DNA of 64,000 nucleotides from Haloarchaeobius amylolyticus (GTDB taxonomy: Archaea > Halobacteriota > Halobacteria > Halobacteriales > Natrialbaceae), in assembly GCF_026616195.1 (NCBI RefSeq), contig NZ_JANHDH010000002.1, positions 868,001 through 932,000 of the forward strand. Direction: 5' to 3'. This document shows, piece after piece, positions 9,052-18,657 of this stretch. The notes below the pieces were generated by a model. The model had not been told where the DNA came from, searched no databases, and saw nothing but the letters and a program-made list of their open reading frames with translations. Made by a program: the position numbers and the translations under genes. Every line of letters begins with the position of its first letter. Within the stretch, counting starts at the first letter, position 1.

Positions 9052-10664
9052 ATGGCGACACGTAGCAGTTCCGACCGCGCCCGGTTCGAGACCATCGACT
9101 GGGACGCAGTCGAGTCGTCCGGTGGGCTGGTGACCCGCCGGACGGCGCTGTTCCTGCTGAGCGTGACCGCGGTCTTCGCTCTCCTGCTCTACGACGCCTT
9201 CGTCGTCGCGCCCGAACCCCTGTTCCACAACGTCGGGCTGCAGGAGGGCCTGCAGGACCCCTTCACGTGGGACGTCCGCGGCATCGACTGGCTGTTCGTC
9301 CTGTCGTTGCTGGTGTTCGGGTTCTACGTCCTCCTGCCCCTCGCGACCGACCTCGACCGGGCGAAACGGTACGCGGCCGAACTGCGCAAGAACAAGTCGG
9401 CGACGTTCGCGCTCGGCTATCTCGTCTTCTTCTTCGTGTTCGGTGTCGTCGGGACGATAATCGTCGGGCGCCCGTCCACGCGCGTCTCGAAGACCTCGCA
9501 ACCGCCGGTCTCGTTCGCCACGCCGCTGGGCCGCATCGACCTGTTCACGCTGCTCGTCCTCGCGAGCGTGTCCCTGCTGGCGGCCTGGGTGTTGCTGGCG
9601 AAGTTCGACCGCGACCGCGAGCTGGCGGCCATCGCACCCATCACCGGTGCCATCGCCCGGTTCGGCCTCGTCGCGCTCCTCGTGGCGACCCCGCTGGCGG
9701 TGCTGTTCTCGGTCTTCCCGGTCGCCTCGCCCACGGTCGCGGCCGGTGCCGGCGTCCTCGCGGGCGTCCTCGCCGTCGGCCGGTGGGCCGCCTCTACCGA
9801 CCTCGGCCTCGGCGGCGAGACCCTCCGTGGCCTCGGCGTGGTCGGGGCGGCCGTCGCGGTGCTGTTCCTCGCCGGGTTCGGCCTCGTCCAGACCGTCCTC
9901 TACGGCTTCCTCGGGTTCGACCCGCTGGCGACCGGCGTGGTCGCCACCACCTGCAAGGGCGCGGCGGCCGTCTCCGGGGGCTGCTACGGCTCGTGGGCCG
10001 AACCCCTCGGCACGAACCGCTGGGGCAAGAGCATGCTCAAGTTGGTGTTCGACGGGATGCGCATCGCCCTGCAGGTCGCGCTCATCTCGTCGGTCCTCAT
10101 CGTCCCCATCGCGACCCTCACCGGCACGGTCGCGGGCTACGTCGGGGGCGTCGTCGACGACCTCCTGATGAGCTACGTCGACATCCAGCAGACGGTGCCC
10201 GCCATCGTGGTCTACATGATCACCGTCCACGTGTTCGGGCGCAGCCTGTTCGTCCTCGTCCTCGTCTTCGGTCTGCTCTCGTGGGGCGGGGCGGCCCGCC
10301 TCGTGCGCTCGGAGGTACTCCAGCGACGCGAGGAGGACTACATCACCGCGGCAGAGAGCGCCGGTGCCGGTACCTTCCGAATCATGTTCCATCACATCCT
10401 CCCCAACGTCTCGAACACCGTCCTCACGTCGGTGACGCGCCAGATCCCCCAGCTCATCCTCGCGGAGGCGGCCATCGCCTTCCTGAACCTGAACAACATC
10501 ATGCTCATCTCCTGGGGTGAGACCATCAACATCGCGCTGAAGTTCCTCCCCGACGGCTGGTGGATGTCGACCATCCCGGTCGTCTTCCTCGCCGTGACGG
10601 TGCTCTCGTTCAGCGTGCTGGGAGACGCACTTCGCGACGTGCTGGACCCGCGAGGTGGTGCCTG

Positions 10665-10665
<1 letters not shown>
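9052..10665 (+). CDS. dppC: ABC transporter permease, DppC-like, with a large extra N-terminal membrane region
   Basis: Second permease of the peptide-type importer. The C-terminal part (about 315-537) is an ordinary DppC: an EPLGTNRWGKSMLKL entry motif at 317-331, core helices, and the coupling loop with AAESAGAGTFRIMFHH near 433-448. The N-terminal 300 residues are unusual, with about six or seven further hydrophobic helices (around 30-50, 78-98, 118-138, 163-182, 203-222, 228-245 and 262-285); typical DppC proteins have about 300 residues in all. ATG 9052 is chosen because GGAGGTG lies seven bases upstream. Its TGA overlaps the next ATG. Confidence 0.88.
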
Positions 10666-11803
<1,138 letters not shown>

Positions 11804-11807
<4 letters not shown>

Positions 11808-13222
11808 GCGACGACACGCCATCCACGCCCGAGGACCGCGAGCCCCTGCTCACCGTCCGCGGGCTGAAGAAGCACTACCCCATCACGAAGGGGCTGCTGC
11901 GTCGCGAGGTGGGCCGCGTGAAGGCCGTCGACGGCATCGACTTCACGCTCTACCGCGGCGAGACCCTCGGGCTGGTCGGCGAGTCCGGCTGCGGGAAGTC
12001 CACCGCCGCCACCTCCCTGCTCCGGCTGGAGGAGCCGATCGACGGCGAGGTGCTCTACCACGGCGACGTGCCGGCGGCCGGTGGCGACCGGTCCTCGCTG
12101 GGCGGCCTGCTCGGCGGCGGCAAGAGCGACGCCGACCGCGACGAGCGCGACGTGCTCGGCTTCTCGGACACCCAGCTCAAGCGGTTCCGGCGCTCCGCCC
12201 AGATGATCTTCCAGGACCCGACGAGCTCGTTCGACCCGCGGATGTCCGTCGGCGAGTCCGTCGCCGAACCGCTCATCGTCCACGGCATGGACGACGCAGA
12301 GCGCCGCCGTGACATCGTCGAGGACCTGCTCGACCGCGTCGGGCTCGACGCGGTCGACTACGACCGCTACCCACACGAGTTCTCCGGCGGGCAGAAACAG
12401 CGCATCGCTCTCGCCCGCGCGCTCGTGGTCAACCCCGAGGTCGTCGTCGCCGACGAACCCGTCTCTGCGCTCGACGTGTCCATCCAGGCCGAGATCCTCT
12501 CGCTCATGCGCGACCTGCAGGACCGCTTCGGCCTGTCGATGCTGTTCATCAGCCACGACATGGGCGTCATCCGGGAGATCTGCGACCGCGTCGCCGTGAT
12601 GTACCTCGGCGAGATCGTCGAGGTCGCCCCCACCGAGGAGCTGTTCCAGAACCCACAGCACCCCTACACGAAGGCCCTGCTCGGCTCGATTCCGGAACCC
12701 GACCCGCGCAAGCGCGGCCTCGGGATGGAACTCACCGGCGACGTGCCCAGCCCGGAGAACCCGCCCTCCGGCTGCCGGTTCCACACCCGCTGCCCCGTCG
12801 TCATCCAGCCCGACGACGTGGACCTCCCCCAGGAGCAGTGGCGCCGCGTCCTCGACTTCCGCCAGCAGGTCGAGAGCGGCGGCATCGACCGCGAGGGCGT
12901 GGTCGAACTGGCCGTCGCCCGCACCGGCGCAGACTCCGAGGACGGCCTCTCGCAGGCCGAACTCCAGGACGCGCTGCGAAACGAGTTCGACCTCCCCGAC
13001 GAACTCGGCGACGGCGAGGCCGAAGCGACGGTCTCTGAGGCTATCGACCTCGTGCTCGCGGAGGACACCGACGCTGCGACCGACCTTCTGGCCGATGAGT
13101 TCTGGACGCCCTGCGAGGAGGACTCGCCGGCGACCGAACGCGTCGGCGCGGCTCACACCGCGGCCTGCCACCTCGTCGAGGGCGAGCGGACGGTCGAGAA
13201 CGAGGTCTCGGCGGACGACTGA
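11804..13222 (+). CDS. dppF: ABC transporter ATPase, DppF-like
   Basis: Second nucleotide-binding subunit, 472 residues. It has Walker [10 protein letters not shown] (59-67), signature FSGGQKQR (193-200) and Walker B VVVADEP (213-219). Between Walker A and the signature is a roughly 30-residue Gly/Asp-rich insertion (about 88-118). The oligopeptide C-terminal domain begins at the PYTKALLGS segment, but only two of the four DppD-type cysteines are in place (GCRFHTRCP). A further 120 acidic residues follow and end with two more cysteine sites (TPCEEDS, TAACHL). It overlaps dppD by four bases and ends the operon. Confidence 0.92.
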
Positions 13223-13236
13223 CCGAGGCCGGGAAA

Positions 13237-13278
13237 GTAGCGGGAGAGATTTGGACCTCGCTCGCTGGTTCAAACTAC
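13237..13278. repeat. tRNA-derived palindrome downstream of initiator tRNA copy 1
   Basis: This stretch copies the 3' end of the neighbouring tRNA (gtagcgggag...agattt) and then folds back on itself: tttggacc (13250-13257), spacer tcgctcgct, ggttcaaa (13267-13274), with one mismatch that would be a wobble pair in RNA. It lies about 62 bases downstream of the 3' end of tRNA copy 1. It is not a complete tRNA, since it has no anticodon or D arm. Confidence 0.7.
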
Positions 13279-13340
13279 GGTGACGACTTCACGACTCACG
13301 GACTCGTCGCTTCGCTCCTCGTCGTTGTTCGTCGTAGAAG

Positions 13341-13415
13341 TAGCGGGAGGTAGATTTGAACTACCGATCTGCGGGTTATGAGCCCGCCGGAATCTCCTGG
13401 CTATCCCATCCCGCT
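13341..13415 (-). tRNA. initiator tRNA-Met (CAT), copy 1
   Basis: A 75-base cloverleaf on the minus strand. The acceptor stem pairs AGCGGGA with TCCCGCT with discriminator A; the anticodon loop is CTCATAA on a GCGGG/CCCGC stem; the T arm is GGTAG-TTCAAAT-CTACC. The A1-U72 pair and the three G-C pairs next to the anticodon loop are features of initiator tRNA, and there is no intron, which haloarchaeal elongator tRNA-Met usually has. CCA is not encoded. A minus-strand TATA-like AACCCTTA lies 27-34 bases upstream (13442-13449). Confidence 0.95.
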
Positions 13416-13537
13416 ACCTCTTCGTACCGCCGTCCCACTGATAAGGGTTATGAGTTCGAAGTCCGTTCCATCAGCGACATTCGTGAGGGACTGGCCCGAC
13501 ACCCGGATTTATGTCTCTCGAGAGACCAATCTCGAGT

Positions 13538-13741
13538 ATGCAAGCCAGCGTCACGAGTACGGTCCGGGCGGTCGCCGGCTGGCTGCGCGTCGCCGTGATA
13601 CTCGGGCTGAGTCTCGCCCTGATCGCCCACGGCCTCGCCCTCTGGAGCGGTGTCGTGGACTGGACCTTGCCGGCAGGCGTCGACTTCGCCATCGCCCTCG
13701 TCTTCATCGCGTACGCCGTGTCGATGCTGGGCGAGGAGTGA
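13538..13741 (+). CDS. small membrane protein between the two tRNA copies
   Basis: A 67-residue protein with two hydrophobic helices (about 10-34 and 43-62) and nothing recognisable as a domain. A TATA-like sequence around 13506-13513 lies 25-32 bases before ATG 13538, so a leaderless transcript is plausible and this start is preferred over an in-frame ATG at 13511. It sits alone between two identical tRNA genes, on the opposite strand to them. Function unknown. Confidence 0.6.
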   Translation: MQASVTSTVRAVAGWLRVAVILGLSLALIAHGLALWSGVVDWTLPAGVDFAIALVFIAYAVSMLGEE

Positions 13742-13864
13742 CCGGCTCTGTGGACTGGTCAGCATCGGGAAAAATTGGTGTGAGAACTGAACCTCTCCAG
13801 CTGAACAGAATGCCTGCTCGGCAGTCGCCGCACTCCTCTGTTGCAGCTCGATGGAAGGAAAGGA

Positions 13865-13919
13865 GGTAGATTTGAACCTCGCTCGCGCCACGTAGCGGCG
13901 CTCGCTGGTTCAAACTACC
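13865..13919. repeat. tRNA-derived palindrome downstream of initiator tRNA copy 2
   Basis: Arms ggtag-a-tttgaacc and ggttcaaactacc match each other apart from one unpaired base, and an inner hairpin (gcgcc/ggcgc) sits in the loop. The outer left arm, from ggaggtagatttgaac onward, is identical over 16 bases to the 3' part of the initiator tRNA. It lies about 68 bases downstream of the second tRNA gene, the same arrangement as the element at 13237. A further 9-base inverted repeat (13930-13938 with 13977-13985) fills the space up to the tRNA 3' end. Confidence 0.7.
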
Positions 13920-13987
13920 ACAGTTCTACTTTCAGAATGCAGGGTTCGCTCGACGTACGTCTCGCTCACCGTTTGAATTCTGAAAAG

Positions 13988-14062
13988 TAGCGGGAGGTAG
14001 ATTTGAACTACCGATCTGCGGGTTATGAGCCCGCCGGAATCTCCTGGCTATCCCATCCCGCT
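13988..14062 (-). tRNA. initiator tRNA-Met (CAT), copy 2
   Basis: Identical over all 75 bases to the copy at 13341, 647 bases away. The promoter is also partly duplicated: a minus-strand AACCCTTAA lies at 14088-14096, 26-34 bases upstream, in a similar context to copy 1. The segment between the copies is not itself duplicated. Confidence 0.95.
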
Positions 14063-14178
14063 ACCAACACGTAGCCCGGTGCACTAGTTAAGGGTTGTGA
14101 TTACAGCGCCGTGTGTGAGTTTCTCCCTGCCGCTCTGCGGTGATTTCCGGGCGTTCGACACCGAAAAATACGGCCGGT

Positions 14179-14655
14179 TCAGTCGTGCTGAACCCGCCAG
14201 GTGAACAGGCTCTCGGCGACGTAGTTCACGAGCATCCCGACGCCGATGCCGGTGACCTTCGCGAAGACGAACCAGAGGTCGAGCCCGAGGAGGTCGACGT
14301 CCAGTGCGACGACCCGGAAGACGACCCAGAAGGTACCGAGCTGGACGAGGATACCGCCGGCCCGGACGACGTTCGAGCGCGCGAGTCGCTTCAGGGTCGG
14401 GACCACCCCGGCCGCACCCTGCTCGGCGAACGTCCAGTTGTCGTTGAGCAGGAACATGACGACGACGGCGACCTCGATGCCGATGAAGACGGCGAGTTCG
14501 GGGAAGACGTTCAACTCGTTGAGGACGGTCGCGGTCGTCACGTCGAACATGGCCCCGATGACGCCGACGGAGGCGAACTTGCCGAAGCGGACGCCCGAGG
14601 TCAGCGAGTCGACGTGGTCGTCGACGGTGTCCCGGAGGTCGGCGTCGTCACTCAT
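14179..14655 (-). CDS. GtrA family membrane protein
   Basis: A 158-residue integral membrane protein of the GtrA family. It has four hydrophobic helices, an FGKFASVGVIGAMFDVTT first helix region and the family-typical FLLNDNWTF loop near residues 68-76. GtrA proteins are thought to help move or present polyprenyl-phosphate sugars across the membrane. It overlaps the upstream glycosyltransferase gene by eight bases, so the two are co-translated and probably act on the same lipid-linked sugar. Confidence 0.88.
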   Translation of the reverse strand: MSDDADLRDTVDDHVDSLTSGVRFGKFASVGVIGAMFDVTTATVLNELNVFPELAVFIGIEVAVVVMFLLNDNWTFAEQGAAGVVPTLKRLARSNVVRAGGILVQLGTFWVVFRVVALDVDLLGLDLWFVFAKVTGIGVGMLVNYVAESLFTWRVQHD

Positions 14656-15430
14656 CGGACTCCGTGGCGAGGCGCTCCACCAGCGGGTGGGTGTTCGAGC
14701 GACGGTTCGAGATGAACGAGTGGATGGGGTTCCCCGTGAGCCGTTTCGCGCGGTGGCGCGACTTCACGAGCGAGACCGCGAGTTCGATGGTCGTCCCGAC
14801 CGGCGAGACCGTCGATTCTGGCTGGTCCTCCCAGGTGACCGGGACCTCCGCGATGCGGAAGCCGCGGGCGTTCGTCATCGCGACGAGTTCGAGGTCCCAC
14901 GCGAAGCCGGCCTCGTAGAGGTGGCCGCGGACCTGCTGCCAGGCCTCGCGGTCGATGGCCTTCGCACCGCACTGGAAGTCGTAGAGGTCGACGTCGAGGA
15001 GGGTGCGGGCGAGGAAGGCGAACCCGTCGCCGAGGTAGCGACGGGCGACCGTCTGGTGGGACCGGACGTCCGCGTCGGGGTGGCGTCGCGAGCCGACCGC
15101 GAGGGCGGCGCGCTCGGCCACCACCGGGTCGACCACGTCCACGATGGAGGCGGCGGGCGTGGCCCCGTCGGCGTCGGCGAACGCGAGCACGTCGGTATCG
15201 AGGTGCTCGAAGCCGCAGGTGATGGCCGCGCCCTTGCCACGTCGCGCGTCGACCGCGTGGACGGTGCAGGGGGCGTCCTCGAGGGCGGCGAGCGTCGCGT
15301 CGTCGGGCGAGTCGAGTTCGACGAGGAGGGCGTCGGGGTCCAGTCGGTCCTGGAGGGCATGGAGGTAGTCGACGAGTCTGTCGACAACGGGGTCGTAGGC
15401 GGGGACGACGACTCCGACTGACCGTTGCAT
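14648..15430 (-). CDS. family 2 glycosyltransferase (dolichol-phosphate sugar synthase-like)
   Basis: A 260-residue GT-A fold enzyme without membrane helices, predicted to move a sugar from a nucleotide donor to dolichol phosphate. It shows a VVVPAYD start, a RGKGAAI loop (64-70) and a DADG metal site (86-89), followed by the acceptor-side CGAKAIDRE segment. The similarity is to DPM1/AglJ-type enzymes. The start at 15430 is chosen because a minus-strand TATA box (15455-15464) sits 25-34 bases upstream; the 16-residue longer frame would start upstream of that box. It is divergent from the DUF2298 gene. Confidence 0.87.
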   Translation of the reverse strand: MQRSVGVVVPAYDPVVDRLVDYLHALQDRLDPDALLVELDSPDDATLAALEDAPCTVHAVDARRGKGAAITCGFEHLDTDVLAFADADGATPAASIVDVVDPVVAERAALAVGSRRHPDADVRSHQTVARRYLGDGFAFLARTLLDVDLYDFQCGAKAIDREAWQQVRGHLYEAGFAWDLELVAMTNARGFRIAEVPVTWEDQPESTVSPVGTTIELAVSLVKSRHRAKRLTGNPIHSFISNRRSNTHPLVERLATESDE

Positions 15431-15527
15431 TACTTCGTGAAGGGTCGCCGGGGGGAGTAAAAGGGTTCGCTTCGCCACAGCGACCGAAGGGAAAAGTCCT
15501 TAGCCGGCGCACCCGCGACTCACCGGT

Positions 15528-18239
15528 ATGGAAATTGGGCTGGTCGTCCTCTGGCTCGCGGCGATGGCGGGCCTGACAGTCGTCGCCGCCCCGTTCTCCG
15601 CGCTCCTCCTCTCGCCACTCTCGGACCGCGGCGGAACTCTCGCCCTCCCGGTCGCGCTCGCGGTGCTCGGGGTCACGAGCTACTGGGTCGGGCAGGTGGC
15701 GTTCGGCTGGCCCGGCGTCGTCGCGACCCTGGTCGTCCTCGGCGGCGGCTCGGCGGTCGCGCTCTCGCGCGGGTTCGAGCCCGACTGGCGCCGGGTCGCG
15801 ACCGGCCTCGCCGTCTTCACGGTCGGCTTCGGCCTCGTCGTGCTCGTCCGGAACGCCCAGCCGGCGGTGGTCGCCGGCGGCGGCGAGAAGTACCTCGACT
15901 TCGGCCTGCTGAAGACGCTCGTCCGGTCGACCGAACTCCCGCCGGAGGACTTCTGGTACGCGGGCGACCGCGTCCAGTACTACTACGGCGGGCACCTCGT
16001 CAGCGCCCAGCTGGCGACCCTGACCGGTATCGCGGCACGGTACGCGTACAACCTCGCGCTCGCGACGTTCTACGGTGCGCTCGTCACGGCGGCCTTCGGG
16101 CTGGCGTGGAACGTCGCGGCCGAGCGCGACCTGCCCCGGCTCGCGGCCGGGACACTGGCCCTGTTCTTCGTCGGCTTCGCGAGCAACCTCACCCCCCTCG
16201 CCCGGCTCGTGGTCTGGCTGCTCCCCGAGAGCATGAAGACCCCCGTCGACACGAACCCGGACCGGCCCGGGATGGAGGGCATCGAGGCGCTGGGTGCGAC
16301 CTGGAGCAAGTTCAGCCTCGCCTCGGGTCCGGACAGTTTCAACTACTGGCCGGCCTCGCGGGTCATCCCGAACACCATCAACGAGTTCCCGCTGTTCTCG
16401 TTCCTCAACGGCGACCTCCACGCGCACATGACGAGTACGCACCTGCTCATGCTCGCGGCCGCCGTCGCCTTCGCCTACTGGCTCACGCCGGCGGCGCAGG
16501 TCTGGCGCCGACGCGTGTACCTCTTCGTGTGCGCGCCCGTCCTCGCGGGCTGGCTCGCCATCGTGAACACCTGGAGCTATCCCTCGGTCGCGGGCGTCAC
16601 GACGCTCGCGGTCATCTTCGCCGCCCCGCACCCGGCGAGCGTCTACCCGGCCCGCGTCTGGGACCGGGTCGAGGCGGCCGTCGAGGGGTCGTCCGTCGCG
16701 GCCGAGGCGACCCGGCTGCTGGCCGCGGGGACCGTCGGCATCGCGGTCGGGGTCGGCGGCTTCCTGTTCGCGCTCCCGTTCTTCACCGGCGCGACGAGCG
16801 GCCAGTCGCTCGCGCTGTTCCCCGAGCGCAGTGGGCTCGCCGGCCTGTTGCTCGTCCACGGCGCGTTCCTGCTCGTGACGGTCTCGTACCTCGCGCCGCG
16901 CATCAGGCCGGGCCGGTCGCTGGACCTCGGCTTCGGCGCGCCGGTCGCCCTGCTCGCGCTGGCGGCGGTCGCCAACGCCCTCGTCGGCTGGGTCCCGGTG
17001 CCGACGGTGGCCGTCGCCCTCGTCGGCGTCGCCGCCCTCACGCAACTCCGCGACGGCGACCTGCTGCCGGGTGGCGTCCTGTTCGGGCTCGCGGTCGTCC
17101 TCGCCTTCGCCGCGGGCGACGCCGCCATGCGACTCGGCGTCTACGGGGCGACCCTGTTCGTCGCGGTCGGGGCGGTCGTCGCCGACCTCGACGAGGAGAC
17201 CCGGATGGTCGCACTCACCGCGGTCGGCTTCGCGGTCTTCGCCGGCATCGCGTGGCTGCTCGACGCCGTGGTGCTCGCCGCGGTCACCCCGGCACTGGTG
17301 CTGGGCTGGATACTGCTCCGGCTCGACCGCGACCTCGGCTACGAGACGGTGCTCGTCGTCGCGGCCATCGGGCTGGTCACGATGGTCGAGTTCGTCTACG
17401 TCTCCGAGCGCGCCGGGAGCGGCCGGTTCAACACCGTGTTCAAGTTCTACATGCAGGTGTGGATCCTGTGGGGGACCGCGGTCGGCGTCATGCTGACCGA
17501 CGTGGTCGCCCGGCAGTGGCCCGAGTGGAGCATCGGCGACCGCCTCGCGGCACGACGGGGTTCGGACAAGGCACGGCTCCTCCGGGCCGGCGCGGTCCTC
17601 TTCGCCGTCGTCCTCGTGGTCTCGACGAGTCTCTACGGGGGGCTCGCGCTCGCCTCGCACTTCGACCGCCACGACGCGAACACGCTCGACGCCAAGCAGT
17701 GGACCCAGGAGAACTACCCGGACCAGTACGCCGCCATCGAGTGGCTGGACGAGAAGGAGGGTCGGCCGGTCGTCGTCGAGCGCCCGACCACGGTCCACAT
17801 CTACAGCATCAACTCGCCCGCGACGCCGCTCGTGAGTGGCGTGTCGAGCCTGACCGGGCTCCCGACCATCGCGGGCTGGGGCCACGCCTCGAACTACCAC
17901 ACCGAGGCGGGGTGGCAGCTCCGGATGGCCGAGGTCGAGGCGGTGTACGAGGGGCAGGTCGAGTACCAGGGTGAGACCATCACCCGCGCTGCGGTGCTGG
18001 CGAAGTACGACGCCCAGTACGTCTACGTCGGCCCGCACGAGCGCCAGCACTACGACGTGTCGGGGCTGTCAGAGGCGCAGGGACTCACGCTCGTGCAGAC
18101 GTTCGACGACGTGCGCATCTACGCGGTCGACCAGTCGGCGCTGGACAGGTCGGCACAGAAGCAATCGGCACAGCAACAGTCGGCACTGAACCGGTCGTCG
18201 CTGGCGGTCGGCGCAGAAGAATCGCGGCTGCGTCGCTGA
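15528..18239 (+). CDS. DUF2298 (YYY) polytopic membrane protein, candidate membrane glycosyltransferase
   Basis: A 903-residue protein with many membrane helices and the family signature YYYGGH at 151-156, preceded by EKYLDF and followed by the NEFPLFSFLNGDLHAH segment near 290-306, which is rich in acidic and His residues facing outside. DUF2298 proteins are predicted GT-C-like membrane enzymes without a settled reaction. The soluble C-terminal part (about 700-860) is probably extracellular, and the tail carries repeated QSA units. A TATA box at 15497-15504 gives a leaderless start. It is divergent from the GT2/GtrA pair, so it may use the lipid-linked sugar they make. That function is inference. 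Confidence 0.8.
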   Translation: MEIGLVVLWLAAMAGLTVVAAPFSALLLSPLSDRGGTLALPVALAVLGVTSYWVGQVAFGWPGVVATLVVLGGGSAVALSRGFEPDWRRVATGLAVFTVGFGLVVLVRNAQPAVVAGGGEKYLDFGLLKTLVRSTELPPEDFWYAGDRVQYYYGGHLVSAQLATLTGIAARYAYNLALATFYGALVTAAFGLAWNVAAERDLPRLAAGTLALFFVGFASNLTPLARLVVWLLPESMKTPVDTNPDRPGMEGIEALGATWSKFSLASGPDSFNYWPASRVIPNTINEFPLFSFLNGDLHAHMTSTHLLMLAAAVAFAYWLTPAAQVWRRRVYLFVCAPVLAGWLAIVNTWSYPSVAGVTTLAVIFAAPHPASVYPARVWDRVEAAVEGSSVAAEATRLLAAGTVGIAVGVGGFLFALPFFTGATSGQSLALFPERSGLAGLLLVHGAFLLVTVSYLAPRIRPGRSLDLGFGAPVALLALAAVANALVGWVPVPTVAVALVGVAALTQLRDGDLLPGGVLFGLAVVLAFAAGDAAMRLGVYGATLFVAVGAVVADLDEETRMVALTAVGFAVFAGIAWLLDAVVLAAVTPALVLGWILLRLDRDLGYETVLVVAAIGLVTMVEFVYVSERAGSGRFNTVFKFYMQVWILWGTAVGVMLTDVVARQWPEWSIGDRLAARRGSDKARLLRAGAVLFAVVLVVSTSLYGGLALASHFDRHDANTLDAKQWTQENYPDQYAAIEWLDEKEGRPVVVERPTTVHIYSINSPATPLVSGVSSLTGLPTIAGWGHASNYHTEAGWQLRMAEVEAVYEGQVEYQGETITRAAVLAKYDAQYVYVGPHERQHYDVSGLSEAQGLTLVQTFDDVRIYAVDQSALDRSAQKQSAQQQSALNRSSLAVGAEESRLRR

Positions 18240-18240
18240 T

Positions 18241-18510
18241 TCAGACGGAGAGCTTGCCCTTCGCCTTGATGACGTCGACCGTCTCGGCGTCGACGCGGTC
18301 GACCTCGAGGTGGTGCGGGATGTAGTTCTGCTCGTCGAAGTCCTGTCTCTCGGATTCGTCGCCGACGATGCACCACAGCTGGACCTCGTCCGGGCCGTGC
18401 CATTCGCCGTTGCGGCTGATGGAGAAACAACGGACCTCCTCCCCACCGTCGTAGCTGATGATGGCGTCCTTCCGGATGCCGGGGTCCCCGTGGATGATGA
18501 GGCGCTTCAT
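18241..18510 (-). CDS. small conserved haloarchaeal protein (HAH_0734-like)
   Basis: An 89-residue soluble protein with a compact mixed fold, containing RLIIHGDPGIRKDA, a CFSISRNGEWHGPDEV centre and a KAKGKLSV end. It resembles the small haloarchaeal family named after HAH_0734; that name is from memory and unconfirmed. ATG 18510 is chosen over the longer open frame (to 18588) because the extra residues look like translated upstream DNA. Its stop lies just beyond the stop of the DUF2298 gene, converging with it. Role unknown. Confidence 0.7.
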   Translation of the reverse strand: MKRLIIHGDPGIRKDAIISYDGGEEVRCFSISRNGEWHGPDEVQLWCIVGDESERQDFDEQNYIPHHLEVDRVDAETVDVIKAKGKLSV

Positions 18511-18657
18511 GCTCGGGCGTTTGCACACCGTCCAATTAAGCGTATCGAAGCCGCCGATGCGGGCCCTCGGGCGGTTCCCGGCAGACATGTTGACGTTCCA
18601 ACCGTAGTGAAATTAAAGTGGGTCCGCGTCGAATCGACGCCAACCACGGGGTTGGGA

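Noticed and set aside
13237-13919. The tRNA-like fragments as further complete tRNA genes
   Set aside because: Both lack a D arm and an anticodon arm; only the 3' acceptor and T-arm parts are present.
14652-18050. A 1132-residue minus-strand frame across the GT2 and DUF2298 genes
   Set aside because: It covers two real genes in other frames and reads as low-complexity Arg/Glu/Gly/Asp-rich sequence without motifs.
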